Source: Prosapia bicincta
Lineage: Eukaryota; Arthropoda; Insecta; Hemiptera; Cercopidae
Direction of reading: 5' to 3'
NCBI GenBank assembly: GCA_036971475.1
Contig: JBAIZL010000006.1
Location: 58,075,898-58,139,897, forward strand
Length of the DNA stretch: 64,000 nucleotides
Part shown: piece by piece, positions 46,563-58,888 of the stretch
Numbering within the stretch: position 1 is the stretch's first letter
How the letters are laid out: each line of letters starts with the position of its first letter
The notes under the pieces: generated by a model
Seen by the model: only the letters and a program-made list of their open reading frames with translations
What the model was told of the DNA's origin: nothing
Database searches by the model: none
Program-made: the position numbers and the translations under genes

Positions 46563-46915
46563 CAGCAAAGAGAGAGAGAGAGAGAGTGAGGCAGCAAAGA
46601 GAGAGAGAGTGAGAGTCCGACCGAGTGAGAATGTGGCAGCAAAGAGAGACAAGCGGTGACAAACGAACCAGAAATACTTCCAGTCGTCTTTGTTGTTAGG
46701 TCATAAATAATAACAACATTTTAATTATCTGAAATTGAACTTTGGTTTAATCGTTCAAGTCATTCAAAGGAACCAATACATGGAAAAGTCATAGTTGATA
46801 ATTATATATTTATCTAATAAATTTATTATAATTGGAGAATTAAGTATCGACGATTGCTGCATACCATTAGATTCGATGACTTCTAGAATCGAGAATCGGA
46901 ATAGGCCCATCCCTA
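46117..46915. mobile_element. hAT-like non-autonomous DNA transposon, about 800 bp
   Basis: The ends are TATGTATGGGCC at the left and the complement of TAGGGATGGGCC at the right, 10 of 12 identical. TAGGGATGGGC-type ends are typical of hAT elements. The flanks are ATTTAAAC (46109-46116) and ATCTAAAC (46916-46923), an 8-bp target duplication with one change, the hAT length. Sub-terminal repeats of CGATT(T/C)TCGATTCT are seen at both ends. No transposase is encoded. It contains the GA-rich stretch at 46530-46650. Confidence 0.72.
46529..46650. repeat. (GA)n microsatellite with GGCAGCAAAGAGAG units
   Basis: A GA dinucleotide tract broken by GCAGCAAA at three similar intervals. Arg/Glu and Ser/Leu frames across it are artefacts. 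Confidence 0.93.
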
Positions 46916-47574
46916 ATCTAAACAATTAGGTTTTATTCTTTAGACAAGAAAATGAAGAACCAAAGTAACTAAACACACAAAGTTTTCTATTACATAAATT
47001 TACAACTCCATTTTAGAGTAGTTTAGCATAACACAATGTGATGTAACGTGATGCAGCGGCATTGTAATGTGTAATGCGTAATGTGATGCATATTGCAGCT
47101 GTGTTAAATCATAATGTATGTCCGCTGTGCATTGTAAAGCATTACTGAAATAAGGCCAAGCAAAATCTAGAATTATTCAACGCATTAAAATAGCACTCTA
47201 CATGTTTCACTAACGTTTTGGTATAACTATGAAAACCATGTTTCAAAGAGATTCGATTAATTTGTTTAAGCAACTAGCAAATTCGTGTTAATAACAATCA
47301 ATAACCTGAAAACGTTTTTGTAGAAGGTTGTCACAGATCTTGACCAAATCATCGTTTAATTAAAGAAGCTCTATCAGAGCGCTAATTGCAGACATTTACT
47401 ATTCTCAAGGAATCTGTAAAAATAAGCTGAGTTTTTTGGGTTTTCAAAATATCCAGCAATTGAAACAAGATTGCTAGTTACACTTTCTATTATAACACAA
47501 CATTCGTCGTCATTAGAAAGGTGTAAGAAGTAGAACCTTTAATTGTTTTGAAAATAACTTACGTTAGTTCAATT
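46916..47574. other. AT-rich stretch, no gene recognised
   Basis: A loose cluster of AATGTGATG-like words lies at 47030-47110. Nothing else seen. Confidence 0.4.
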
Positions 47575-47850
47575 TCTTCTATAGTTCACACTCTCCTTAA
47601 ATATATCTTGTTCAAATTCTCAACTTGTGGTGGAAGACTTAATGTTAATACAGTTTTTTTTCAAATATTAATTAAATTCGGCAAATTAATTTTAGTTTTA
47701 TATGGGAGGTAAACTTTCCACAAAAGGGGCAAGGTATGCAATATAGTTAATTCGCCCCATTTGGCTTGAAGTAAATGATAACATATGATTTCATAAAATA
47801 CTTGATCTTATGTTAAACATTTATTAATTTCTGTTTAACCAAATATCACA
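47575..47850 (-). mobile_element. dispersed family A fragment (reverse)
   Basis: TTCACACTCTCCTTAAATAT, ATCTTGTTCAAATTCTCAA, CACAAAAGGGGCAAGGTATG and AACATATGATTTCATAAAA occur in the reverse-orientation order. The far end is missing after 47850. Confidence 0.75.
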
Positions 47851-47869
47851 TTTACGTTACAGCCCACTC

Positions 47870-48410
47870 CTTATGGAGTACGACAGTGTCGAGGCTAAAC
47901 GAGGCCACCCTTATCGGTGTCGACGGATCTTGGAGTCACACTTTCAGTATCGACGACCCAGGGGCCAACCTTATCAGTGTTGACGGTCACTCGGGGTCAT
48001 TCCTATCAGTGTCGACGGTCACTCGGGGCCACCCTTAGTGTCGGCAGTCACCCGGGACTATCCTTATCAGTGTAGACGGTCCCCCGGTGATATCCCTATC
48101 AGTGTCGACGGTCAACCGGGGTCAATCTTATCAGTGTTGGCGGTCCCCCGGTGCCATCCCTATCAGTGTCGACGGTCACCCGGGGTCAACTTTATCAGTG
48201 TTGGCGGTCACTCGGGGCCATCCCTATCAGTGTCGACGGCCATCCGAGGTGAGCCTTACAGTGTTGACAGTCACTCGGGGCCATCCTTATCAATGTCAAC
48301 GGTCACTGGGGGCCACCCTTATCAGTGTCAACCGTCACCCGGGACCATGCTTATCAGTCTTGTCGGCCACCCGGAGAGGTCACCTGCCTACTGGAGGAAG
48401 TTACTAGATA
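47870..48410. repeat. 33-bp minisatellite, about 16 copies
   Basis: Unit of about 33 bp built on GTCACTCGGGGCCATCCTTA and TCAGTGTCGACG. It is GC-rich against an AT-rich background and moderately diverged. The 127- and 106-codon frames are artefacts of the 11-codon period. Confidence 0.93.
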
Positions 48411-48689
48411 AGAAGGGATAGGATTAAGGTAAAGCGTAAAGTGACGAACATGCAAACAACCTTGGCTTTTGTAGACATACAGAGAGTTTACAGATATCCA
48501 GATTTACTAAAAAAAAATCTGAATCTGAAATCTGTTTTCTTTACTTACGAAAACAGAAACTACGCAAAAAAAACCCGCTGAAATACGGGAAGCAAATCAT
48601 ACAAAATTTCTTTTAAATTAAAAATATTTCTACCCCTATCACGGTTACCCCCATGATAATATGGAAAAGTAATAATTTAAAAAAAATAA
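48411..48689. other. spacer without recognised feature
   Basis: AT-rich; nothing supported. Confidence 0.4.
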
Positions 48690-49145
48690 AAATAAAGTCG
48701 ACTCCTACTTGGGTCAACAAAAATAAATTTTGTTATTTTTACTTTTTATTGAATAATTAAAATCAATATAAAAAAGTAACAGCCTATGCGTTAAAACAGC
48801 TGTTCTACCACATAACCTATAACATAAAATCAGCTGTTATACAAAACCATATGTTATCACTTATTTTAAGCCATATGGGCAAAATAACTATATTGCATAC
48901 GTTGCCACTTTTGTGAAAAGTATTTCTTCAATATAAAATTAAAATTAATTAATTCTATTCAATTAATGAATTAATATTTGATAAAACTGAATTAACATCA
49001 ATTGTCCTCCACTACAAGTTTAAAGAATGTATTTGTATTGGAGTGGATTGATAGAAAGTATTTTATTAACGATTGAAAATTTGAATAAGATATATAATTA
49101 TGTATAAGGAAAATGTGAAGTAATAGAAGGAATTGAAGAAATAAA
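48690..49145 (+). mobile_element. dispersed family A copy, forward, apparently full length
   Basis: It runs from AAAGTCGACTCCTACTTGGG to ATAGAAGGAATTGAAG with all usual segments in order. The two ends resemble each other in inverted orientation (CGACTCCTACTT and CAATTCCTTCTAT). It is the cleanest forward copy for defining the family, without a microsatellite expansion. Confidence 0.8.
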
Positions 49146-49599
49146 AATTTGGGAGAGACGATGTATGCTTACGTGAGTGGGAGTAACATATGAATGAGTT
49201 CAAATTATCGATTGTTTGTAGTTTGTGTGTCTGTTATCGACTATGAACGATAGAAAATGCATGGGAATATACACAATATGGATGAGATGTAGGGATGGAA
49301 TCTCCTTGCACCGGATGCGACAAGGCATCTCCGTGTGAAGGTCGCATATCTAATGTAAACCTACTCTCAAACGAAGCCTTGAAGAGGCTTATAGTTCCTA
49401 CATTACCACGTACTGAGTGTTTAATAGCTTGAGAACGACATACCTTGGCTATCTACAACAGTTTGCCGTAGTGGTAAAAGCAAAGTTTGCTCCTTCACGC
49501 CACCAAATTCTTTACGTCTGAAAGTTAAGATGAGAAATACATAAGGAAACATTCAACAAAAATAAATATACTCACAATTAACAAGTAATTTTTAAAATA
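49146..49599. other. stretch without recognised gene
   Basis: More balanced composition at 49280-49500. No motif recognised. Confidence 0.4.
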
Positions 49600-50185
<586 letters not shown>

Positions 50186-50288
50186 ACACCTCATTATCAT
50201 ACAGGTCTCGATTACTTATGTCAACATCTTTAGGGATACAACAGTATTACAACTGAAGCTAAACAGATGAACTATTACACGTTATTAT

Positions 50289-51728
50289 ATTCCTTCTACT
50301 AGCTCACACTCTTGTGATATATATCTTGTACAAATTCCTTCTACTAGCTCACACTCTTCTGATATATATCTTGTACAAATTCCTTCTACTAGCTCACACT
50401 CTTCTGATATATATCTTGTACAAATTCCTTCTACTAGCTCACACTCTTCTGATATATATCTTGTACAAATTCCTTCTACTAGCTCACACTCTTCTGATAT
50501 ATATCTTGTACAAATTCCTTCTACTAGCTCACACTCTTCTGATATATATCTTGTACAAATTCCTTCTACTAGCTCACACTCTTCTGATATATATCTTGTA
50601 CAAATTCCTTCTACTAGCTCACACTCTTCTGATATATATCTTGTACAAATTCCTTCTACTAGCTCACACTCTTCTGATATATATCTTGTACAAATTCCTT
50701 CTACTAGCTCACACTCTTCTGATATATATCTTGTACAAATTCCTTCTACTAGCTCACACTCTTCTGATATATATCTTGTACAAATTCCTTCTACTAGCTC
50801 ACACTCTTCTGATATATATCTTGTACAAATTCCTTCTACTAGCTCACACTCTTCTGATATATATCTTGTACAAATTCCTTCTACTAGCTCACACTCTTCT
50901 GATATATATCTTGTACAAATTCCTTCTACTAGCTCACACTCTTCTGATATATATCTTGTACAAATCCCTTCTACTAGCTCACACTCTTGTGATATATATC
51001 TTGTACAAATTCCTTCTACTAGCTCACACTCTTCTGATATATATCTTGTACAAATTCCTTCTACTAGCTCACACTCTTGTGATATATATCTTGTACAAAT
51101 TCCTTCTACTAGCTCACACTCTTCTGATATATATCTTGTACAAATTCCTTCTACTAGCTCACACTCTTCTGATATATATCTTGTACAAATTCCTTCTACT
51201 AGCTCACACTCTTCTGATATATATCTTGTACAAATTCCTTCTACTAGCTCACACTCTTCTGATATATATCTTGTACAAATTCCTTCTACTAGCTCACACT
51301 CTTCTGATATATATCTTGTACAAATTCCTTCTACTAGCTCACACTCTTCTGATATATATCTTGTACAAATTCCTTCTACTAGCTCACACTCTTCTGATAT
51401 ATATCTTGTACAAATTCCTTCTACTAGCTCACACTCTTCTGATATATATCTTGTACAGATTCCTTCTACTAGCTCACACTCTTCTGATATATATCTTGTA
51501 CAAAGTCCTTCTACTAGCTCACACTCTTCTGATATATATCTTGTACAAATTCCTTCTACTAGCTCACACTCTTCTGATATATATCTTGTACAGATTCCTT
51601 CTACTAGCTCACACTCTTCTGATATATATCTTGTACAAAGTCCTTCTACTAGCTCACACTCTTCTGATATATATCTTGTACAAATTCCTTCTACTAGCTC
51701 ACACTCTTGTGATATATATCTTGTACAA
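50289..51728. repeat. 45-bp satellite, 32 copies
   Basis: ATTCCTTCTACTAGCTCACA starts exactly every 45 bp from 50289; 32 units end at 51728. Copies are almost identical; the few variants (TTGTGAT for TTCTGAT, CAGATTCC, CAAAGTCC) occur in more than one unit. The unit equals the terminal segment of dispersed family A/B (end repeat, ACACTCT, TATATATC, TTGTACAAA), and a family B element continues directly from the last unit. The 481-codon frame of 15-residue repeats is an artefact. Confidence 0.95.
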
Positions 51729-52440
51729 ATTTACAATCGTTAATAAAATACCTTATTAGGCTATTCATTCAATCAAGATCAAATACATTTTTTTTAACCT
51801 GTAGGAGATGACAATTAATGTTGACACAATTTTTCAAATATTTTTTCAATAATTTAATTACAAAAATTAATTATAAAAATCAGGTCTGTGGTGGAGTCGA
51901 ACTGAGTATCTTTATATTCAAAGTCTAGCGCCTTTAGCACTGAACCATCTTTTTCGTAGCCAAAGGTGTATTTCTCAAAGAAATATACCAAATTGTTTTT
52001 TTGCCCTCATCTTGTTGTTGTCGAAACCTCAATTGCACAACCTTACATTGTTGCCATGGTTAAGACACAATATCATAAATATGCTCTAGGACTAAAAATT
52101 AATGAAAAGGATAAAATAAACAAACAACCTGGACTAACGATATCGAGCCTGCCTTCACAAACGGACAGTGCGAAAGGAAAGTGAAAAGAAACTAAAACAC
52201 AATGCAAGCCACAAGGAAAAGAGAGCGTATGAATAATAACCAAGATAAAAGTTCAACATCATACATAGAAAGAAAAATTGAAAATTGCAAGGAAATTCGC
52301 TTTCTATTTTGCCACTTACTATCGTTATTCTGACATAAGTATATACATAAAAGGAACTAAAATAAAAATTTTCTTTTTGACTTAAGTAGGAATTGACTTG
52401 AAAAATGTTTTCAATGTTAATTGTTTATACATATAGGCCT
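51729..52440 (+). mobile_element. dispersed family B copy carrying a tRNA-like segment
   Basis: It continues from the 45-bp array and ends with TTGACTTAAGTAGGAATTGA. It matches 3030-3725 closely. On the minus strand, 51961-51883, a tRNA-derived region has an A-box-like TGGTTCAGTGC (51938-51948 complement) and a B box GTTCGACTCC (51893-51902 complement) at tRNA-like spacing. Acceptor and T stems do not pair, so it is tRNA-derived (SINE-like) and not a tRNA gene. Confidence 0.7.
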
Positions 52441-53399
52441 GGAACCGGATACGGGCTTGGCCTGGAACCGGATACGGGCTTGGCCAGGTTTACGAATACG
52501 CCTGGGTACCCATAATAACAGACTTATAATAATAACAAATTTACAGGTATTTAAACACAAGAATAATAATTATACCTAAATACACATATTATAACAGCTG
52601 TTATCCAAAACGTAAATCTTTCCAAAATTAAATCGATTAACTACTCGCTTTATATATACGTCAGTCAGTTTTACAGGACGGAAAACAAAACGACCTTGAG
52701 AGTATAATGATGTGATGATTAAACGAAAACATAGCCAGCGTATGGAAATGTTTACTTTTAATCAGTCCCGCTCGAGCCCGTCTTTTCATCCTTTATATTC
52801 TTCTTTCCACGTATCCTTAATGACCCCATCTTCCCCTGCCAACTCTTTCCACAGCCTCGTAAAACGATTTTAAATATCTGCGCGTAAGATATGAAGAATC
52901 AGTGAAGCAAAATCTAATACGTTTAAAAGCGTTTTATATCTCATTTATATTTTTCATTGTCACTTAATATTCGCAGAAGCCAGATAAAAACATATTGCCC
53001 GATTATTCACTCCGAATAATTTTAAAATGAGTTTTTGCCATTAGTTACAGCTTCATTGAAATCTTTCGGGATATTTGACTATCTCCACCTACAGATTTGA
53101 GGTTAACTTTCGCGTCGCTACGAGGGTTGTTTTAAAGGCTTTCCCTGCAGAAGAGGATAGATTTAAGCCCGAAATCTTGCAACAAAGAGGCTGTATTTAT
53201 TGGCCCGTGAAAAATCATGCCTCACGTGTTTCCTCCCACAGGACGCTTTTGGAATCTAAACGGGACGTATATAATACTCGTTAACTATAAATTATTGTTT
53301 CAATTATTTTTGAAGTGAAATCTTTATAGTGACACCTAGAAAAACATTGAATGGGCATAACCATACAATTTACGTTACATTATTACCGTCAGTATAAAT
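52441..53399. other. mostly unique stretch with balanced composition
   Basis: A 23-bp direct duplication built on GGCCTGGAACCGGATACGGG lies at 52437-52482. From about 52740 to 53290 the sequence is not repetitive within the window and has balanced base composition. A 69-codon frame at 53075-53284 has no recognised motif. It could be single-copy host sequence, but I cannot assign a gene. Confidence 0.4.
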
Positions 53400-53545
53400 T
53401 TCATCATGTTACGGCATGTGTCACCTCAAAGTGAATTAAATAATAACATATGGTTTTATATATCAGCTGATTTTATGTTATACGTTATGCTGTAAAACAA
53501 CTGCTTTAACACTTAGGTTATGTTACAATTTATTGAGCATTGTTA
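53400..53545 (-). mobile_element. dispersed family A fragment (reverse)
   Basis: The AATAACATATGGTTTTATAT, CAGCTGATTTTATGTTATA and TTAACACTTAGGTTATGTTA segments match family A, more diverged than elsewhere, so an old copy. Confidence 0.55.
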
Positions 53546-53940
53546 AGGAGAAAAGTTATCGCGACATAGTTTTGATCAGTGAAATGAGAAGTGTTCTGTT
53601 ATATGATAACAAGTAACAAATATTTAGATAATTATTCATAACGCAAAATTAATGTTTTTCTCAATTCAAAATTTTTGTACACGTGGCATCTATAAATGTT
53701 TTCACTCCTGTCGGAACTCACCCAAATGCCACAACCTAATTTTTGTTGTTGTTAACCTTTTAGTTTTTGGTGATTATCTTATAATGTGTTTGCTACGTGT
53801 TTTTAGTACTCATTGCAGTTTGCTATATATTTTATTTTTAGTGTTAGATCGTGCGAAATGGACGGTCTTTTGATACAGAGGGAATCTTATGTGATGGAAA
53901 ATGTTATAGAGTAACTATGATACGTTTAGATCGTTCTATT
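53546..53940. other. spacer without recognised gene
   Basis: A 73-codon frame at 53652-53873 has no recognised motif and ends in hydrophobic AT-rich codons. Nothing supported. Confidence 0.35.
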
Positions 53941-54535
53941 AGCAAGCATTACTTCCTGTTGTTGCTAGCTTTACTTCCTGTTGTAGCTATCACTACTTCC
54001 GGTTGTATCCGGCATTACTTCCTGTTGTAGCTGGAATTACTTACTTTTGTAGTTGGCATTACTTCATGTTGTAGCTGGCGTTATTTCTTGTTGTAGCTGG
54101 TATTACATCCTGTTGTTGCTGGCATTAAGTCCGGTTGCCGCTGGCATTACTTCCTGTTTTAGCTGGCATTAGTTCCTGTTGTAGCTGACATTACTTCCTG
54201 TTGTAGCTAGATTTACTTTCTGTTGTTGCTATCACTACTTCCTGTTGTAGCTGGCATTACTTCTTGTTGTAGCTGGAATTACTTCCTGTTGAAGCTGGAA
54301 TTAGTTCCTGTTGTAGCTGGTATTACTTCCTGTTGTAGTTGGCATTAATTCCTGTTGTAGCTGGCATTAGTTCCTGTTGTAGTTGGCATTAATTCCTGTT
54401 GTAGCTGACATTAGTTCCTGTTGTAGTTGGCGTTAGTTCCTGTTGTAGCTGGCATTACTTCCTGTTGTAGTTGGCATTACTTCCTGTTGTAGCTGGCATT
54501 ACTTCCTGTTGTAGCTGGCATTACTTCTATTAATT
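53941..54535. repeat. 22-bp minisatellite, about 27 copies
   Basis: Tandem unit TTACTTCCTGTTGTAGCTGG plus CA, moderately diverged (TTAGTTCC, GTTGTTGCT, GAAGCTGGA). The copies at the right end are the most uniform. Confidence 0.95.
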
Positions 54536-56949
54536 GTAGAAATGTGTTATACGTAAGATTTATATGTAAGAAGGAAATAAACAAATATTAAATACAAAAT
54601 AAACTACCCTTATATCATTTACATAAACCCAGTGACCATGACTGGGGTATAGAAGTTAGATATTTACCATTATATTTCAACGAAATTTAAACAGAAGCTT
54701 AAAACTTTAGAAGGAAGAAGGAAAATTTCTGTCGAAGATTTTATTATTTATAAAAAAAAGCTAAGAAATTTTGTATGCTTATATTTGTGTAGAATCACAT
54801 GTTACAAATTGTTTAGAAATGCTTTGTCACAATTATATACTGTCAACAATGATGTGCTATAAAAATGCTACTACTTCTACTCTCTACTTGTACATGCCAG
54901 TGTTTTAATGTAGTTTCAAGGCGTAGTTTCAGTAATTAAATGCAAGTGACTTTAGAAGGATTAGGTTAGGGACAGATTGTTCACTGGTAGAGGATATGTT
55001 GTGGTCATGTTGGTATAACTGACGTAGCTTTACCTTCCACTGGGGTTAGAAAGAATAAGGAAAGAGCATAATGATCCCTTAGTTCTGGGAATAGGGTTGG
55101 TAGGTTTCCGTAAGTAAAGTAGATTTGCCCTTAACTGGGGAAAGAGAAGTTCTTATCCCGGCAGAAACTAATAATGTTAACAACATCTGTAGTTTGTTTT
55201 CCTTAGCTGAAAGATATGGCGGGTAACAGGTGTGAATGTCTAGCAAGCAAACTGTATCTGTTCGTATCACTACAAAACCATCACAAGTAGGATGAAATAC
55301 ATTCGAAACGTATATTTTATTCAAGTACACGTGCATATGTTCTACTTACTACATATATAAATATTAGAGGATAAACCCAGACCACGTTTTGAGACAAGTC
55401 GCACCTGAGCCACACGTCTGGCTGGCTGTAGCTTTATTGTAAACATATCGTTTGTCTTTAATAAAAACTTTTGCTAAGTGTAAAATATAATGTTTTTTTT
55501 TTAATAATTTAAAACAGATGAAATGGCTGACGTTTTTGCTCACTAATACGTACAGTCCTTTGTATAATATGAAAGTTAAATATAATATTTAAAATATCCA
55601 ATTACAGGGGTGGAATTGCAACAAATGTTTTATTTAAAATAATTCTATTTATTAAAAAAATAATGAAAATGTTTAGGGAGTCACACAAAAGTTATACAAT
55701 TCTTTAATAGTTCTTTTATTCTTAGACATTTATTACATATTCTAATGTCAAACTAGAAAAGCATAAAACTCTCCCAATACAGAACGTAACATGATTGTAT
55801 TTATTATCATAACACTACTTTTTACATTTTACCAATAATTTTATTTTACAATTTTAATTTTACAATAGAAATATCTACTAGTCTTTATAAATTCTGTTAA
55901 ATAGATCCTAGAAAATGGGCCAAAACACTACTTTAGAAGACTAAATTTACCGTTAACATATTAGGAAATACAAATTTCATTAGACACGCCTGTTCGTTTA
56001 ATTTATCGCTAATAGATAATAACGTGATTGACAATACGTACAAGCTATAAAAACAGCTGTTTTATTATATCATATCTTATCACACTATTTAATAAAAGCT
56101 ACGTTATTTCTGGATATATGAAAAAAATTAATTTGCAAACAGTTAAACATAACCTCCACATAACCTCTAAGGGTATTCAAAAAATCTCTTAGCATTATTA
56201 TTAATATTTTCTTTCGGAAATCTTCCGGACAATTATTTGGTATCAAGATTGTTAAGCATTCACGCAGAAATTGGCAAGTGTTGACGTCACATCCGCCGAT
56301 TTATTTTCATGCAAATATTACTTATACGACATAATAATATAAGACGTTTCGCTTCAAATTCCCCATTTTAACCTTGTGATTTTGTTAACAAGAACATCGT
56401 TAGATTTTCGAAAGTACTTCGTAACTATTAAAATAGGGGTGAAAGATTTCAAATTTGGTTCTACATGTTTCAAATACTTGTATTGATATATTCTTTAGTC
56501 AAAGTTGGATGATTGATAATACATTGTTGGACGTGGAAGGCAGAGTTAATGTAATAAAAGGGAAGTCTCCATTATTGGGTGTACAAGTCACTGCGCACAA
56601 TGTTAAACACTTGCTTCCGTTTTATTGCTTCGGGAAACGATTGTCTACGTGCTCTGAAACATATGTTCCGTCCTCCGGAAATAGCTGCACAAATAAGGCC
56701 ATTAACAAGAACATAACAAAAACTTCGCAAACAAAGATAAACAAACTGATCAACAGAGAGAAAATGAAGAGAAGACCAAGCACCATATTAATTGAGTAAC
56801 ATTGGGAATTAATATTAGAGAGAATGAATAGTAGAGGTATAAGAATGTGCTGTAAATAACTTTTACGTTTAAAAAATCAACACAAAAAACGTAAAAAAAA
56901 ACAAAAATTTTATAACATTTTAAAATCAAATAATATAAACAAAAATTGT
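54536..56949. other. mainly AT-rich stretch, no gene recognised
   Basis: Frames at 55079-55336 (minus) and 56455-56799 (plus, 114 codons, Lys/Thr-rich end) show no domain I recognise. A more balanced patch lies at 54960-55290. No repeat structure seen. Confidence 0.4.
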
Positions 56950-57379
56950 TTAAAGTAAATTCATACTTAGGTAAACAAAATAAATATTATTTTAGTTACT
57001 AAAACATGAAATCATGTTATCACTTATTTTAGGACAAACGGGACGAAATAACTACATTGCATACCTAGCCCCTATTATGAAACGTTTTTCTCACATATAA
57101 AAATAAAATGTATTTGTTTAAATTTAAATAAATAATTAATACCTGAAGAAACTGTATTAATATCAATTGTCCTCCACTACAAGCTTAAAAATCTATTCGA
57201 ACTTAAGTAGATGTATAAATTGTATTTTATTAAGATTTTATTTTTTTTGAACTTGATATATATATATATATAAAACAACATAGGTTATTCAAATACAAGA
57301 ATATTTGAATATTTTGAAGTACAAAATATTCTTGTATTTGAATTACATATGTTGTTTTAAATTATTAAACCAGAAAAAG

Positions 57380-57437
<58 letters not shown>

Positions 57438-57475
57438 AGGTGTAAAATAATAGAAGGAATTGGATAATGGGAAAA
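56950..57475 (+). mobile_element. dispersed family A copy, forward, with hairpin and (TA)n
   Basis: It starts AAAGTAAATTCATACTTAGG and ends AAGGAGGTGTAAAATAATAG then AAGGAATTGG. At the terminal TATA site it holds (TA)n (57257-57271), a near-perfect hairpin (57271-57359) and a second (TA)n (57384-57434). Confidence 0.78.
57271..57359. repeat. 35-bp inverted repeat inside a (TA)n tract
   Basis: Arms 57271-57305 and 57325-57359 are reverse complements at 33 of 35 positions with a 19-nt loop. They sit between two TA runs. This looks like a miniature palindromic insertion into the microsatellite, perhaps using TA as target. Confidence 0.82.
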
Positions 57476-57754
57476 AATAATAAAAATTATTTACAGACAT
57501 ATGATATTAGAGTTTAGCAAAATCCGAGCTAAAATTAAGTCTAGCTTCCCTACCTCATCAACTGAATAAAAGGAGTGGTTGTAATTGTTATTATACATTG
57601 AAACTTGTATGACAAATTCGTTGTAATTCTTTTTCTCTGTAAGACAAAACCAATCCCCTAAATCAGATAATGCATTGGTTGTATCTGATAATGAAAAAAT
57701 GTATCTAGATTTACGTTATACGTGTTATACTACCGGCTTGTTGCATGTATCTCA

Positions 57755-58195
57755 TCAATTCATTCTATCCCTTCACATTCCTTATATATCTTGTTCAAAT
57801 TTTCAATTGTTAATAAAATACTCGTTATTCGTCAACTCAAATTGAAATACAATTTTTAAAATCTTGTAGTGAATAATACATGATGTTCATATAGTTTTTT
57901 CAAATTTTAATTCAATAATTAAATTTAATACATTAATTTTTGTTTTATGAAAGAGAAGAAACTATCCACAAAAGGGGCAAGGTATGCAATATATTTATTT
58001 CGTCCCATTTGGTTTAAAATATGTAATAGCATATGATTTCATAAAAAGGCTGATTTTATGTTATAGGTTATGTGGTAGAACAGCTGTTTTAACGTATAAG
58101 GTTATGTTACTTTATTTATATTATTTGTAATTATTTTATAAAAAGTATTTAAAATAAAAATTCTTCTTTGTTCTAAGTAGGAATTTACTTGTTAC
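57755..58195 (-). mobile_element. dispersed family A copy, reverse, apparently full length
   Basis: It begins ATCAATTCATTCTATCCCTT and ends TTGTTCTAAGTAGGAATTTA with every usual segment in reverse order. It is the cleanest reverse copy and the reference for the interrupted copy at 9535/11542. Confidence 0.8.
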
Positions 58196-58888
58196 TATGT
58201 TACTACACTTGTTATAAATACGTAGGCGATGATAACCTTGATAGGTTTTTCGCCTGGAAAAAAAATGTTATAAATACGCTTAACCAATTCTTCTCTGATC
58301 TTGTCTAATCCCATAGGAAACCTTTTACCCTTGATGTCCCTAAAAGCTCTGTTCGAAAGTAATTTTCCTTCCGGCCCAAATAATGCGGGGCGAACTCTAA
58401 ACCCTTATGATTTGGTTTAGTTGGGTCTTTCAATAAGCCAAGCGTCTCTTACCGTAAAAGCGTGCTGATAGGTTGCCATTTCGTGACTCCAGGTGGTGGC
58501 AACGTGAAGTACCCCAAGTAGGTGACCACCTCTTAGAAGAAGGATGAAAAATAAGGAAAGCCTTAGGCAGGATGAAGGAAAGGACTTAAGGATCTGTGGC
58601 ATTTGGGCAAGGTGGTCTATTTCAAGTAAATCTGCTCACAAGCTTGGTGAAGGGACGTTTAAGCGATTTAAACCCAAAGGTGTATAGGCATACCATATAT
58701 TTTTTTAATTAGAGTTTTAATTCTTTCAATTGATTAAATATAAACTACTGACAGATAACGGTCTTTATGCTTTTGAAATATAAGTAATAATAAAATTAAT
58801 ATAGTAATAAATAAATAATCAGTAATAAACTTTAGTAAAATAATAATTAAACAATATTTGAGTTGGCTTGTGAGTTAAGCTGATAAAG
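58196..58888. other. stretch without recognised gene
   Basis: 58300-58640 has balanced composition and differs from its AT-rich surroundings; a 61-codon minus frame at 58417-58602 has no recognised motif. It may be an old transposon fragment. Confidence 0.4.

Noticed and set aside
50314..51759. 481-codon open frame with 15-residue hydrophobic repeats
   Set aside because: It is the 45-bp satellite read in a frame that happens to lack stops; 45 is a multiple of three and the units are identical.
51883..51961. Functional tRNA gene on the minus strand
   Set aside because: A- and B-box-like words are present but acceptor and T stems do not pair. It recurs inside dispersed elements, so it is tRNA-derived.
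56455..56799. 114-codon frame as a host gene
   Set aside because: No recognisable domain, no clear splice context, and biased Lys/Asn/Thr codons at the end; insufficient support.
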